Positions 53,855 to 62,875 of a DNA stretch of 64,000 nucleotides are shown in pieces. This stretch comes from Acetobacter sacchari (GTDB lineage: Bacteria; Pseudomonadota; Alphaproteobacteria; Acetobacterales; Acetobacteraceae). Made by a program: the position numbers and the translations under genes. The notes under the pieces were generated by a model. The model saw nothing but the letters and a program-made list of their open reading frames with translations, was not told the origin of the DNA and did no database searches. Every line of letters starts with the position of its first letter. Within the stretch, counting starts at the first letter, position 1. Location of the stretch: contig NZ_JAFVMF010000018.1 in the NCBI RefSeq assembly GCF_017377715.1, positions 1-64,000 on the forward strand. The letters are read 5' to 3'.

Positions 53855-55036
53855 ATGACGCATGTCGCGCAAGCCGTGATCGGGGCCGCCTACGGCGACG
53901 AGGGCAAAGGGCGCGTAGTCGATTGGCTGGCGACCTTGGCGCCGGGGGCCGTGACCGTGGTGCGCAGCAACGGTGGCGCCCAGGCCGGGCACACAGTTAC
54001 GCTCGCCGACGGAACACGCCACGTCTTTCACCATATCGGCTCGGGCGCGCTTGCGGGAGCGTCGACGCATCTGTCGCAATTCATGGTTTCCCATCCCATG
54101 CTTTTTCGCGAAGAGCGGGGTCGGGTCGCAGCGAAAAGCGGTTGCGTGCATGTAACCGCGGACCCGCGCGGCGCGGTCACGACGCCATGGGACATGATGA
54201 TCAATCAGGCTCTGGAGTCATCTCGTGGCGAAGGGCGGCACGGGTCGTGCGGCATGGGGTTTGGCGAAACCGTAGGACGAACCGAGGACACGGAACAGAC
54301 CTTGACTGTCGCCGATCTGCGGGCGCCGCAGCTGCGTGACAAACTGCGCGCCATTCAGGGGGACTGGTTGCCCTCGCGGATGGAGCAGTTGGGTCTGGAA
54401 TTCGGAAATGATTCCCCGCTGAGCCACGCTGCGTCGTCCGGTGTCGTCGAGCGATTTGTGGATGATTGCCTTTTCTTTTCCAGCGCGGTCGACCTGAGGG
54501 AGGACGCCACACTTGGCGCGGATCAGACCCTAATCTTTGAAGCCGCGCAGGGGTTGAGGCTGGATCAAAACTATCCTGACTTTCCCTACGTCACCCGCTC
54601 GAACACCGGCGTCGCCAATATTGCCGCGATCGCACGCGAGGCCGGCCTGGAGACGATCGAGGCATTCTACGTGACGCGCTGCTACCTGACCCGCCACGGC
54701 CGGGGCCCGATGAGCGATGAACGCAACATCGCGCCCCTCTTTGCGGTGGACGACCCTACGAATCAACCCAATCCCTGGCAGGAAACGCTACGCTTCGGAC
54801 TGCTCGACCCAGCCGCGCTGGCATCGGACATACACGCGGACATGGCTTGCGCCAGCGGCGTCGCCTTGCGCCCCGCCATCGCCGTCACGTGTCTGGATCA
54901 GTGCGTCGGGGCGCGTGTCACGTGGATCAGGGACGGCAAAATCGTAGATGGCTCACGAGACGAGTTTCTGGCCGATATCCGTGCAGCTACGCACCTGACG
55001 CAGTTGCAGACATTTGCAGGCCCGACGAACCGTTGA
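53855..55036 (+). CDS. Adenylosuccinate synthetase-like protein, divergent
   Basis: This 393-residue PurA homologue is shorter than the usual 430. Preserved elements are GDEGKGR (catalytic Asp15, Lys18), GGAQAGHTV (His46), the base-site region EAAQGLRLDQNYPDFPYVT followed by RSNTG, and TRCYLTRHGRGPMSDE. The Arg-rich loop that grips aspartate in PurA (TTGRRRR) is absent; the corresponding segment (about residues 302-315) reads TNQPNPWQETLRFG. The substrate may therefore differ. AAGGAG precedes the ATG. The gene follows the vWA gene by 13 bases and is presumably controlled by the divergent NrtR. Confidence 0.82.
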   Translation: MTHVAQAVIGAAYGDEGKGRVVDWLATLAPGAVTVVRSNGGAQAGHTVTLADGTRHVFHHIGSGALAGASTHLSQFMVSHPMLFREERGRVAAKSGCVHVTADPRGAVTTPWDMMINQALESSRGEGRHGSCGMGFGETVGRTEDTEQTLTVADLRAPQLRDKLRAIQGDWLPSRMEQLGLEFGNDSPLSHAASSGVVERFVDDCLFFSSAVDLREDATLGADQTLIFEAAQGLRLDQNYPDFPYVTRSNTGVANIAAIAREAGLETIEAFYVTRCYLTRHGRGPMSDERNIAPLFAVDDPTNQPNPWQETLRFGLLDPAALASDIHADMACASGVALRPAIAVTCLDQCVGARVTWIRDGKIVDGSRDEFLADIRAATHLTQLQTFAGPTNR

Positions 55037-55041
55037 AACTG

Positions 55042-55058
55042 GTTTGACCGGATCAAAC
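55042..55058. terminator. Small hairpin between convergent genes
   Basis: GTTTGA pairs with TCAAAC across five bases, in the 35-bp gap between the PurA-like and the exporter genes. It is short, and termination is only possible, not shown. Confidence 0.3.
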
Positions 55059-55071
55059 GATGCGGCAGGGT

Positions 55072-56349
55072 TCAGGCTGTCACCGGAGCGCACAGTCGTT
55101 TGCGAAGAACATCGGCCACGACCATCATCAACGCCCCAATGCTCATGACGAACGCCATCGGGATGATGGAACTAGTTGGCATGTATCCCATCAGAACGCC
55201 GCTGATCGCGCCGATGCTGAACTGCATCGTTCCCAGCAACGCGGAGGCGCTTCCGGCCTGCGCCCCGTGATGGTGGAACGCCAATACGGTAGCGTTCGCG
55301 CCGACGAAACCCAGAGTTCCGGTCGTCATCATGATCAGCACGGCGACGAGCGCCGGATGGCCGGGGGTTGCGACGTGCAGCACGGTCAGCAGAAGGAACA
55401 GGGCCGCAGCGGAAGCGCAGGCGGCGACGCCTCTCTGCATCAGAGTTTCGACCGGAACGCGCTGCACTAGTTTGCCGCTGATCTGGTTGCACAGAATGAA
55501 CGTGGCTGCGTTCACGCCGAAGAACAGCGCAAACTGCATCGGCGTGAAACCGATCAGGTGTTCGAACACCACGGGAGCTCCACCCAGATAGGCGAATGTA
55601 ACGAAAGTGCCCGCACTTGCGATGATCGCGTTGAGCACAAAATTCGGCTCGCCCAGAAGGTTGATGTAGCGATTAAGGATCGCAGCGGGATGCAAGGGAA
55701 CCCGACGGGACAGCGGCAATGTATCGGGCAACATCAGATAGACGGCGAGAATGCCCGCGACCCCGTAGAGCACCGCGATCCAGAAGATCCAGCGCCACGA
55801 GCCGAACGTGAGGACCGCGCCGCCCAGCGACGGCGCGAGGATCGGCATCGCGCCGAACACTAAAGTAAGCTGCGTCATGATGCGCGCGCCGTCCCGACCG
55901 GTCGCGATGTCGCGCACGAATGCTCGCGGCACGACGGCGCCGACCGCTCCGCCAAGGGCCGCCAGAAAGCGAAACAGGCAGAACGCATGGAAATCGGAGG
56001 TCGTGGCGCAGCCGATGGAGGCCAGCGTGAAGACCAGCAATCCCGCGATCAGCGGAGCGCGCCGCCCGAACCGATCCGACAGCGGCCCGCACGAGAACTG
56101 TCCTACGGCAAGGCCCGCGAACCATGTCGCGAGCGTGAACTGCGCGGAACCCGGCCCACCGCCCTCCAGTTCCTTGTCCAGCGTGGGAAACGCCGGAAGG
56201 TACATGTCGGTTGAAAGCGGACCGATCGCGGTGATGGCGCCAAGCAACACGATCAGTGGAAGTGGCGGCGGAGCCCCTGCGAGCAGGTGTTGGGCTGATT
56301 TGGCGGAGAACATCACGAACCGTAGGGGGCGAAAGGGAATATGTGTCAT
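55072..56349 (-). CDS. Bcr/CflA family multidrug efflux MFS transporter
   Basis: This 425-residue inner-membrane drug:proton antiporter has 12 predicted helices. Family signatures are IGPLSTDMYLPAFPTLDKEL in helix 1, the MFS motif GPLSDRFGRRAPLIAGL, RFLAALGGAVGAVVPRAFVR in helix 4-5 and GSWRWIFWIAVLYGVAGI in helix 6. Members export bicyclomycin, chloramphenicol or sulfonamides; the substrate here is not known. The frame opens with MTHIPFRPLRFVMFS, and the internal ATG 12 codons later is an alternative start. It converges on the PurA-like gene with a 35-bp gap. Confidence 0.92.
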   Translation of the reverse strand: MTHIPFRPLRFVMFSAKSAQHLLAGAPPPLPLIVLLGAITAIGPLSTDMYLPAFPTLDKELEGGGPGSAQFTLATWFAGLAVGQFSCGPLSDRFGRRAPLIAGLLVFTLASIGCATTSDFHAFCLFRFLAALGGAVGAVVPRAFVRDIATGRDGARIMTQLTLVFGAMPILAPSLGGAVLTFGSWRWIFWIAVLYGVAGILAVYLMLPDTLPLSRRVPLHPAAILNRYINLLGEPNFVLNAIIASAGTFVTFAYLGGAPVVFEHLIGFTPMQFALFFGVNAATFILCNQISGKLVQRVPVETLMQRGVAACASAAALFLLLTVLHVATPGHPALVAVLIMMTTGTLGFVGANATVLAFHHHGAQAGSASALLGTMQFSIGAISGVLMGYMPTSSIIPMAFVMSIGALMMVVADVLRKRLCAPVTA

Positions 56350-56991
56350 TCACCCGTTTTCCGGCATTGTCCACCGGCGCAATTCGCGGGACCGATCACA
56401 GTTCGCGACATGGCGCGCCAGCGGAGGTCCGTCTGGCGGCGATAAATATTTCCCATTCACGTCAAAATTATTTCAATACATGTCCACCCTCCAAGCCGCT
56501 AGGTTCGGACGAACACACAGCACGTTGCGGCGGAAATAAAAACTTCACAAAGATCTTTGATTTCATAAGATATTTTTATAAATCACGCTAACTGCCGCCT
56601 TTCAGCGCGTAAAGGCGAACAAATCGCCGCAAACTGTTTCAAGATCCTCCACCGGGCCTCGCGGATCGTCACTTCACCTCTCCAAGCGCATCGCCCGCCC
56701 ATTGCGGAGCGCCCCGGACTCAGTTAGGTGCTTGGCTGCCCGAGCGCAGCCTCAAAAAGGCCATCTAGAGACGGCGTCCGGCGATCAGTACAACGACGAC
56801 GCCCGGTGGCGGCGTCAGCGTCGCCCGCCACATTTTACCCGTGATGTCGTCGCATGATTGCACCTTCATTCAGTCTGCGACGCATGTCATTCCAGACCAG
56901 CCGCAATTCGGGAACGGGCGCCTTATCCATTATGAACCTGCCAATCGTCGGCCGTCCCGGCCCATTGGGCGCCGCCGCTCCAGTTACCGGG
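56350..56991. other. Divergent intergenic region before the RND operon
   Basis: No gene is convincing in about 640 bases. A GCCAG/CTGGC hairpin lies near 56420-56440, and an AT-rich stretch at about 56440-56600 probably holds promoters for the exporter and the efflux operon. Several in-frame ATG codons for the adaptor protein occur from 56854 on, but the signal peptide starts at 56992. Confidence 0.4.
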
Positions 56992-58104
56992 ATGCATCGT
57001 CCCAAGACATCCGGACGTTACGCTGTCGCGGCGGCTGCGATGCTTTCATGCTCCGGGTTTGCGAGCCAGGCCAACGCAGAGAACAATCCGGCGCACCGCA
57101 ACGCCCGAGGGCAAGTGGTGGTCGAGGCTGACTCCGCCCTCGACAAAACGCTTGTCGTGACGCCTGTGACGGCGAGTATCTGGAATCGCGGGGTCCGGAC
57201 GCCGGGTGAGATCGTCGCCGAACCGTCCCGTAGCGTCACGGTTTTTTCGCCCGTCACCGGCCTGATTCAGGAAGTCACGGTGAATCCGGGCGATCATGTG
57301 CAGGCCGGGCAGATTTTGGCTCGCGTCATCTCCGGCGACGCCGCGCAGGCGACCAGCGACGAGGCGAAGGCCCGTGCGGGGCTGGAGTTCGCGCAACGCG
57401 CATTCACCCGCGCCCAGGGCGTTCTGGCCGCAGGCGGCGGCGCCCAGAAAGATCTCGAAAACGCCCGCAGCAACCTGCTGCAGGCGCAGGCCGAGGAGGA
57501 CCGCGCGCAGGCCAGATTGAGCGCGCTGCAATCCGCATCTGGCGCCGACGGAATCATAACCCTCAAGGCGCCGATCGAAGGCGACGTGAGCGCGGTCAAC
57601 GCTACCGCTGGCATGAACGTCGTCGACATCACTCAGCCGCTGATCGTCATGGCCAATTCGGAAGAATTGTGGGCTATCGCCGACGTGCCCGAACGCGATA
57701 TCCGCGGCGTCACGGTCGGGCAGCAGGTCAACGTCGCGCCGTCCGCTTTTCCGAACGTCATCCTGCACTCGACGGTCTCGGCCATCGACCCGATCGTCCA
57801 GCCGAACATGGCGGTGCTGCGGGTACGCTCCGTCCTGCCAAACGTGGACGGCGCGTTGCGACCGAACATGTACGCAGCGATTACGGTCATGGAGCCGCAA
57901 CCACCGACGATCTCGGTGCCGCAATCGGCGCTGTTGATGAACAATGACAAGGTGACGGTCTTCGTCCGCGTGGCCCCCCATGTGTTCGAACGGCGCGCGG
58001 TCGAGATCGTCTATGACGAAGGGGACCAGTGCCGCGTCACCTCCGGCCTGTCGCCCAGCGATTCCGTCGTCACCGTTGGCGCGATCCTGCTGAATGATGA
58101 TTGA
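56992..58104 (+). CDS. RND efflux periplasmic adaptor (HlyD/CusB-like)
   Basis: This membrane fusion protein of about 370 residues starts with a signal peptide (HRPKTSGRYAVAAAAMLS, cleavage after Ala-Asn-Ala). A lipoyl half-motif follows (VFSPVTGLIQEVTVNPGDHV, VQAGQILARV), then a helical hairpin (RAGLEFAQRAFTRAQGVLAA, QKDLENARSNLLQAQAEEDR) and a beta barrel (LWAIADVPERDIRGVTVGQQ). It links the RND pump to the outer-membrane channel. No metal-binding Met or His cluster is seen. ATG at 56992 is set by the signal peptide; starts back to 56854 are possible. It overlaps the pump gene by 11 bases. Confidence 0.9.
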   Translation: MHRPKTSGRYAVAAAAMLSCSGFASQANAENNPAHRNARGQVVVEADSALDKTLVVTPVTASIWNRGVRTPGEIVAEPSRSVTVFSPVTGLIQEVTVNPGDHVQAGQILARVISGDAAQATSDEAKARAGLEFAQRAFTRAQGVLAAGGGAQKDLENARSNLLQAQAEEDRAQARLSALQSASGADGIITLKAPIEGDVSAVNATAGMNVVDITQPLIVMANSEELWAIADVPERDIRGVTVGQQVNVAPSAFPNVILHSTVSAIDPIVQPNMAVLRVRSVLPNVDGALRPNMYAAITVMEPQPPTISVPQSALLMNNDKVTVFVRVAPHVFERRAVEIVYDEGDQCRVTSGLSPSDSVVTVGAILLNDD

Positions 58105-61100
58105 TCGGGTCATTGCAGGCTGTCTTCGCAACAGACGCCTGGTTTTCGCCGCGGCAATAGCTCTCGCAATCTGGGGCGTTCTGGCCTGGCGAAGCATCGC
58201 GATCGAGGCTTATCCGGATCTGGGCGCCGTGACCGTGCAGGTCACGACGCAGGTTTCTGGCCTCGCCGCTGAAGAAGTCGAGCAGCAGATCACTACGCCG
58301 CTGGAACGTCAGCTCGCGAGCACTCCGGGTCTGATCGACTCCCGGTCCAGCAGCACGTTCGGCCTCTCGCTGATCACGCTGATCTTCAAGGACGGCACGG
58401 ACGTCTATTTCGCGCGCCAACGCGTGACCGAGCAGTTGGCTCAGGTGACCGTGCCCTACGGAGCGACGCCGGGGCTGGGTCCGGTCACCGGCCCGTCGGG
58501 CGAAATTTTTCGCTACACGCTCGAGTCCGATCGCGCCAATCTGATGCAGTTGTCGGACATCCAGAAATGGATCGTCGTTCCGGCGCTGACCCAGATTCCG
58601 GGCATCGCCGCCGTGACGAATTTCGGCGGATTCACCAAGGAATACCAGCTCGTCCTGAATCCCGGTTCGCTCCATTATTACGGCATCGGCCTCAATGACG
58701 TTCTGACCGCGATCCGAAATAACAACGGCAACGCGGGCGGCGGTCGCGTGACGCGTGGCGACCAGTCCTATGTCGTGCGCGGCAGCGGTCTGGTGCGCAC
58801 GCTGGACGAGATGGGCGAAATCTCGGTGACGCAGCGCAACGGCGTGCCAGTGTTCCTGCGCAATCTCGGCCAGATGCAACTCGGCCATCAGGTGCGCGAA
58901 GGCATTCTTGGCAAGGACTCGAACCCGGACACGCTCGAAGGCATCGTCACGATGCTCAGCGGGCAGAACGCATCGCTGATTCTGCAGAGCGTTCATGCCC
59001 AGGTCGACAGCCTGCAAAAGCAGCTTGCGCCGATGGGCGTAAGGATCGTGCCCTATATCGACCGCGACGTGCTTGTCCGCGCCACTACCGACAAGGTGAT
59101 GGACACGGTGTTCAAAGGCGTCGGCCTCGTCGTGATCGTGCTTGTGCTTTTCCTGGGCAGCCCCCGAAGCGCACTGGTCGCAGCAATCACTATTCCTCTG
59201 GCGCTGGCGTTCGTGTTCGTCGTCATGAACCTGCTCGGTATGCCTGCGAACCTGTTCTCGCTGGGCGCGATCGATTTCGGCGTCGTCGTCGACGGCGCCA
59301 TCGTGGTGACCGAGGCGATCCTGCGTATCCGCGAAGAGCGGCCAAACGACGTGGTGGAGATGAGCCAGGTGCTCGAAACCACAGGCCATATCGGTCGGTC
59401 GATCATGTTCTCGACGCTGATCATCATTGTCGCCTACAGCCCCCTCTTCGCGTTTCAGGCGGCGGAAGGAAAACTCTTTCGCCCGATGGCGTTCACAGTC
59501 AGCTTCGCCCTGTTCGGCGCGTTGCTGAGCGCCACCATGCTGACGCCCGCGCTCGCATGGCTGGCGATGCGCAAGCCGCACCGTCTTTTTCACAACAAAC
59601 CTCTGGAGTGGCTTCACCGGACCTATGTGCGCTGGCTCGGGCGCATCGTCGACCGGCCGCAGATCGCCTATCTCGCTGGAGTCGTCGCCTTTGCTTCCGT
59701 CATTGCGCTCGGGGCGACGGTCGGGCGCGAGTTCCTGCCAGAACTGGACGAAGGCGCGCTGTGGCTACAGGTGCAGATGCCTTCCGGCATCTCGATCGAC
59801 AAGGCAAGCGCGATCGCCAGCGATATCCGCCGCGCAGTCGACGAATTTCCCGAAATTTCTTTCGCCATCACGCAACTCGGGCGCAACGACTCCGGAACCG
59901 ACCCGTGGACTCCGTCGCATATCGAAATGCCCGTAGGGCTGAAACCCTACGGTACCTGGCCGCGCGGCGAGACAAAGAAGCAATTTGAACAGAAACTGCG
60001 CGCCCGCCTGCGCCAGATTCCGGGCATCAGCTTCGACATCAGCCAGCCCATTGAAGACGGGATGAACGACCTTGTCGGCGGCGCGCATTCGCCGCTGGTG
60101 CTGCGCGTCTACGGGCAGGATTTCCGGGAGTTACGCCGGATCGGCAACGAAATCGTCCGCATTCTCTGGACCGTGCCCGGCACCCGCGACGCCTCGATCT
60201 TTCAGGAACCCGAAATTCCGGAGATGAACATCTCCGTCGACCGCATGGCGGTCGCGCGCTACGGCGTCGCCGGGTCGGACGTGATGAATGTGGTGCAGAA
60301 CGGCATCGGCGACGCCGCCGTTTCCCAGCTTTACGTCGGCGACCGCAGTTACAACATGACGGTGCGCATCCCTCAGGCGGACGCCGCCAATTTGCAGACG
60401 CTGGGGCGGATGCCGTTCACCACGGCGTCCGGCAGTCAAATTTCGCTCAACGAACTTGCAAAGATCACGCTGGAAACCGGCGAGAGCAACATCTCGCATG
60501 AGAACAATCACCGCCAGATCACCATCCGCGTCAACAATGGCGACCGCGCGCTGTCGCAATACCTGACGGACGCGCAGGCGCGCATCAACCGCGACGTTCA
60601 CTTCGATACGGCGCGATACCGCCTGGAATGGGCAGGCACGTTTCAGGAGCAGCAGCACGCGCAGGCGCGTCTGACGGTCGCTCTGGCGATCATGTTCGCC
60701 GTCATGCTGGTGCTCTTGTTCGGGGAGTTCCGTATTTTCCGTCAGGCGGCGCTTGTCCTCGGCGTCGTGCCGCTGGCGACGCTTGGCGGACTGGTGGCGT
60801 TGCATCTGCGCGGCGAAACGCTGAACGTCGCGACCGCCGTCGGCTTCATCGCCTTGTTCGGCGTCGCGGTTCAAAACGGCATCATCATGGTTTCGAACAT
60901 CAACCGCCACCGGGCCAACGGCATGGAGTTGCGCGCAGCAGTCCTTGAGGGCGCCGGAGAGCGATTCCGTCCGGTGCTCATGACGGCGACAGTCGCAAGC
61001 GTCGGCATGTTGCCCGCAGCCATCGCGACCGGCATCGGCACCGACGTGCAACGCGGCCTCGCCACCGTGGTGGTGGGCGGTCTGGGCATCGCCACCTTCC

Positions 61101-61216
61101 TGACGCTGTTCATCCTGCCGACGTACTACGCGCGGATCGAAGCCTGGGCGAAACGTCGCGAGGACCGACAACGGACCGCATCGCATGCGGGCGAAACCGG
61201 AGGGTCTCCGGCATGA
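58094..61216 (+). CDS. HME-type RND efflux pump (CusA/CzcA family)
   Basis: This 1040-residue inner-membrane pump has 12 helices and two large periplasmic loops. It belongs to the heavy-metal-efflux branch: the helix-4 proton site reads DFGVVVDGAIVVTEAILRIR, as in CzcA-like DFGLIVDGA, and VEQQITTPLERQLASTPGL is the porter signature. Whether it exports metals or organics is open, since the adaptor lacks metal-site residues and no metal regulator is adjacent. The start ATG (or the ATG directly after it) lies inside the adaptor gene; the stop overlaps the outer-membrane gene (ATGA). Confidence 0.93.
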   Translation: MMIDRVIAGCLRNRRLVFAAAIALAIWGVLAWRSIAIEAYPDLGAVTVQVTTQVSGLAAEEVEQQITTPLERQLASTPGLIDSRSSSTFGLSLITLIFKDGTDVYFARQRVTEQLAQVTVPYGATPGLGPVTGPSGEIFRYTLESDRANLMQLSDIQKWIVVPALTQIPGIAAVTNFGGFTKEYQLVLNPGSLHYYGIGLNDVLTAIRNNNGNAGGGRVTRGDQSYVVRGSGLVRTLDEMGEISVTQRNGVPVFLRNLGQMQLGHQVREGILGKDSNPDTLEGIVTMLSGQNASLILQSVHAQVDSLQKQLAPMGVRIVPYIDRDVLVRATTDKVMDTVFKGVGLVVIVLVLFLGSPRSALVAAITIPLALAFVFVVMNLLGMPANLFSLGAIDFGVVVDGAIVVTEAILRIREERPNDVVEMSQVLETTGHIGRSIMFSTLIIIVAYSPLFAFQAAEGKLFRPMAFTVSFALFGALLSATMLTPALAWLAMRKPHRLFHNKPLEWLHRTYVRWLGRIVDRPQIAYLAGVVAFASVIALGATVGREFLPELDEGALWLQVQMPSGISIDKASAIASDIRRAVDEFPEISFAITQLGRNDSGTDPWTPSHIEMPVGLKPYGTWPRGETKKQFEQKLRARLRQIPGISFDISQPIEDGMNDLVGGAHSPLVLRVYGQDFRELRRIGNEIVRILWTVPGTRDASIFQEPEIPEMNISVDRMAVARYGVAGSDVMNVVQNGIGDAAVSQLYVGDRSYNMTVRIPQADAANLQTLGRMPFTTASGSQISLNELAKITLETGESNISHENNHRQITIRVNNGDRALSQYLTDAQARINRDVHFDTARYRLEWAGTFQEQQHAQARLTVALAIMFAVMLVLLFGEFRIFRQAALVLGVVPLATLGGLVALHLRGETLNVATAVGFIALFGVAVQNGIIMVSNINRHRANGMELRAAVLEGAGERFRPVLMTATVASVGMLPAAIATGIGTDVQRGLATVVVGGLGIATFLTLFILPTYYARIEAWAKRREDRQRTASHAGETGGSPA

Positions 61217-62748
61217 GGAGACTTCTCGGAGCCGTCGCCCTGATCGCGCTTGCCGGATGCGCCGTCGGGCCGGACTTCCACCGCCCTGACGCGCCGACGA
61301 CCACTTACGGACCGGGAGGTCTGGCGCGCACGTCGGGCAGCGAAGCGAAGAAGGGTCTGCCGTCAAATCAGGACGCGCCACAGCTTTTGGCCATGGGCAA
61401 GGACATCCCGGCGGACTGGTGGACGCTGTTCCACTATCCGGAGCTCGATCAGCTTCTGAAACGCGTGCTGGCGCGAAGCCCGACGCTCGAGGCTGCGAAG
61501 CTGGCGCTTCAGGCCGCACAGCAGGACAAGAAAGCAACCGAAAGCGCGCTGTATCCTTCGGTCAGCGGTTTCTACAACCCGGCGCGCTTCAAGACGTCGC
61601 GCGCATACTCCAACGTGCCGATCGCAAACTCCTGGCTGTACACAATCCACACGGCGCAGCTGAATATCTCCTACTCCCCGGATATCTGGGGTGGAGTGCG
61701 CCGTCAGATCGAGTCAGCGGCGGCGGAACGTGAAGCGCAACGCAACCAGCTTGAAGCCGCGTGGCTGACCCTGACCAGCTCCACCGTGGACGCCGCCATT
61801 TCCTACGCCATGACGCGTGCCCAGATCGAGACGACCGAGGCGCTGATCGCGGATCAGGAGCGCACCCTGAAAGCGTCTCTGGCGGAGCAGGCTCTTGGCG
61901 CGATGTCGGGCGCCGACGTTGCGATGCAGCGCACCCTGTTGGCCCAGACGCGCGCGACGCTACCGCCCTTGCGCCAGACTCTGGCGACGCTGCATGACGA
62001 GATTGCGGCGCTGTCCAACGACATGCCGGACGCACCGACGCCGGAGTTTGACCTGGATCGGTTCGTGCTGCCCGGGGTCCTGCCGGTTAGCGTGCCTGCG
62101 CAGCTCATCTCCCAGCGGCCGGATATCCGCACCTCGGAAGCCTATTTCCACGCTGCATGTGCGCAGGTCGGCGTCGCCATCGCCAACCGTCTGCCGAATA
62201 TACAGCTTGGCTTCGACCCCGGCTTCGCGGCGGCGACGATCGCGCAGATGGCGACGCCCGGATACGGTCAATGGACGCTGGGCGCGATGCTGACCCAGCC
62301 GATCTTCGACGGTTTCCAGCTGCAGCATCAGGAGCAGGCGGCGCGTAAACGTTACGAGGAGGCCGCCGCCCAGTATCGGGCAACTATCGTTTCCGCCGTG
62401 CAGGACGTCGCCGACAGCCTTAGCGCCGTCCATACCGATGCGGACGCGCTGACTCAGTCGGCTGCAGCCGAGCATGAATCGGACAGAAGCGCCCAGATCA
62501 TGCAGGCGCAGCTTCGCCTCGGCGACGTCAGTCAGGTCGCTCTGCTGAACGTGCAGGAGGCGCGCCTGCAAACCATGCTGACCCTGATTCAGGCTCGCGC
62601 GGCGCGGCTGTCGGATACGGTTGGGCTGTTCCAGTCACTCGGCGGCGGCTGGTGGAACCGCGTTGACGATCCGGCTGCAGCGGTCCCCGGCGGCGCGAAA
62701 GCCGCCGCCTCCGCACGACCGGCGGCTGGACCAGCCGGTAACGGCTGA
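61213..62748 (+). CDS. Outer-membrane efflux lipoprotein (NodT/OprM family)
   Basis: This 511-residue TolC-like channel is a lipoprotein: LLGAVALIALAGC is the signal with lipobox, followed by the family opening AVGPDFHRPDAP. Two outer-membrane efflux repeats with long helices are present (LARSPTLEAAKLALQAAQQD in the first, LISQRPDIRTSEAYFHAACA in the second). The C-terminal 25 residues are Ala/Pro-rich. It completes the tripartite pump with the two genes before it, all with overlapping start and stop codons. Confidence 0.93.
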   Translation: MRRLLGAVALIALAGCAVGPDFHRPDAPTTTYGPGGLARTSGSEAKKGLPSNQDAPQLLAMGKDIPADWWTLFHYPELDQLLKRVLARSPTLEAAKLALQAAQQDKKATESALYPSVSGFYNPARFKTSRAYSNVPIANSWLYTIHTAQLNISYSPDIWGGVRRQIESAAAEREAQRNQLEAAWLTLTSSTVDAAISYAMTRAQIETTEALIADQERTLKASLAEQALGAMSGADVAMQRTLLAQTRATLPPLRQTLATLHDEIAALSNDMPDAPTPEFDLDRFVLPGVLPVSVPAQLISQRPDIRTSEAYFHAACAQVGVAIANRLPNIQLGFDPGFAAATIAQMATPGYGQWTLGAMLTQPIFDGFQLQHQEQAARKRYEEAAAQYRATIVSAVQDVADSLSAVHTDADALTQSAAAEHESDRSAQIMQAQLRLGDVSQVALLNVQEARLQTMLTLIQARAARLSDTVGLFQSLGGGWWNRVDDPAAAVPGGAKAAASARPAAGPAGNG

Positions 62749-62875
62749 ACGACCGCGTTGCGTTCGCCTCCGCTCTGACGCACAACGGCTTCGCCAGACA
62801 CGACAATCAGACGCTTACGGTCATGCTGACCCTGCGCTGACGCCGCCCCCGCTCACGGCAGGAGAGAGACGACAC

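Noticed and set aside
53855-55036. Idea that the PurA-like gene is a phage PurZ for 2-aminoadenine DNA
   Set aside because: The catalytic Asp of the GDEGKG motif is retained, whereas PurZ enzymes are known to lack it, and there are no phage genes, DatZ or matching polymerase in the window.
58070-59617. 515-codon minus-strand open frame
   Set aside because: Antisense to the RND pump gene, which has clear family motifs throughout.
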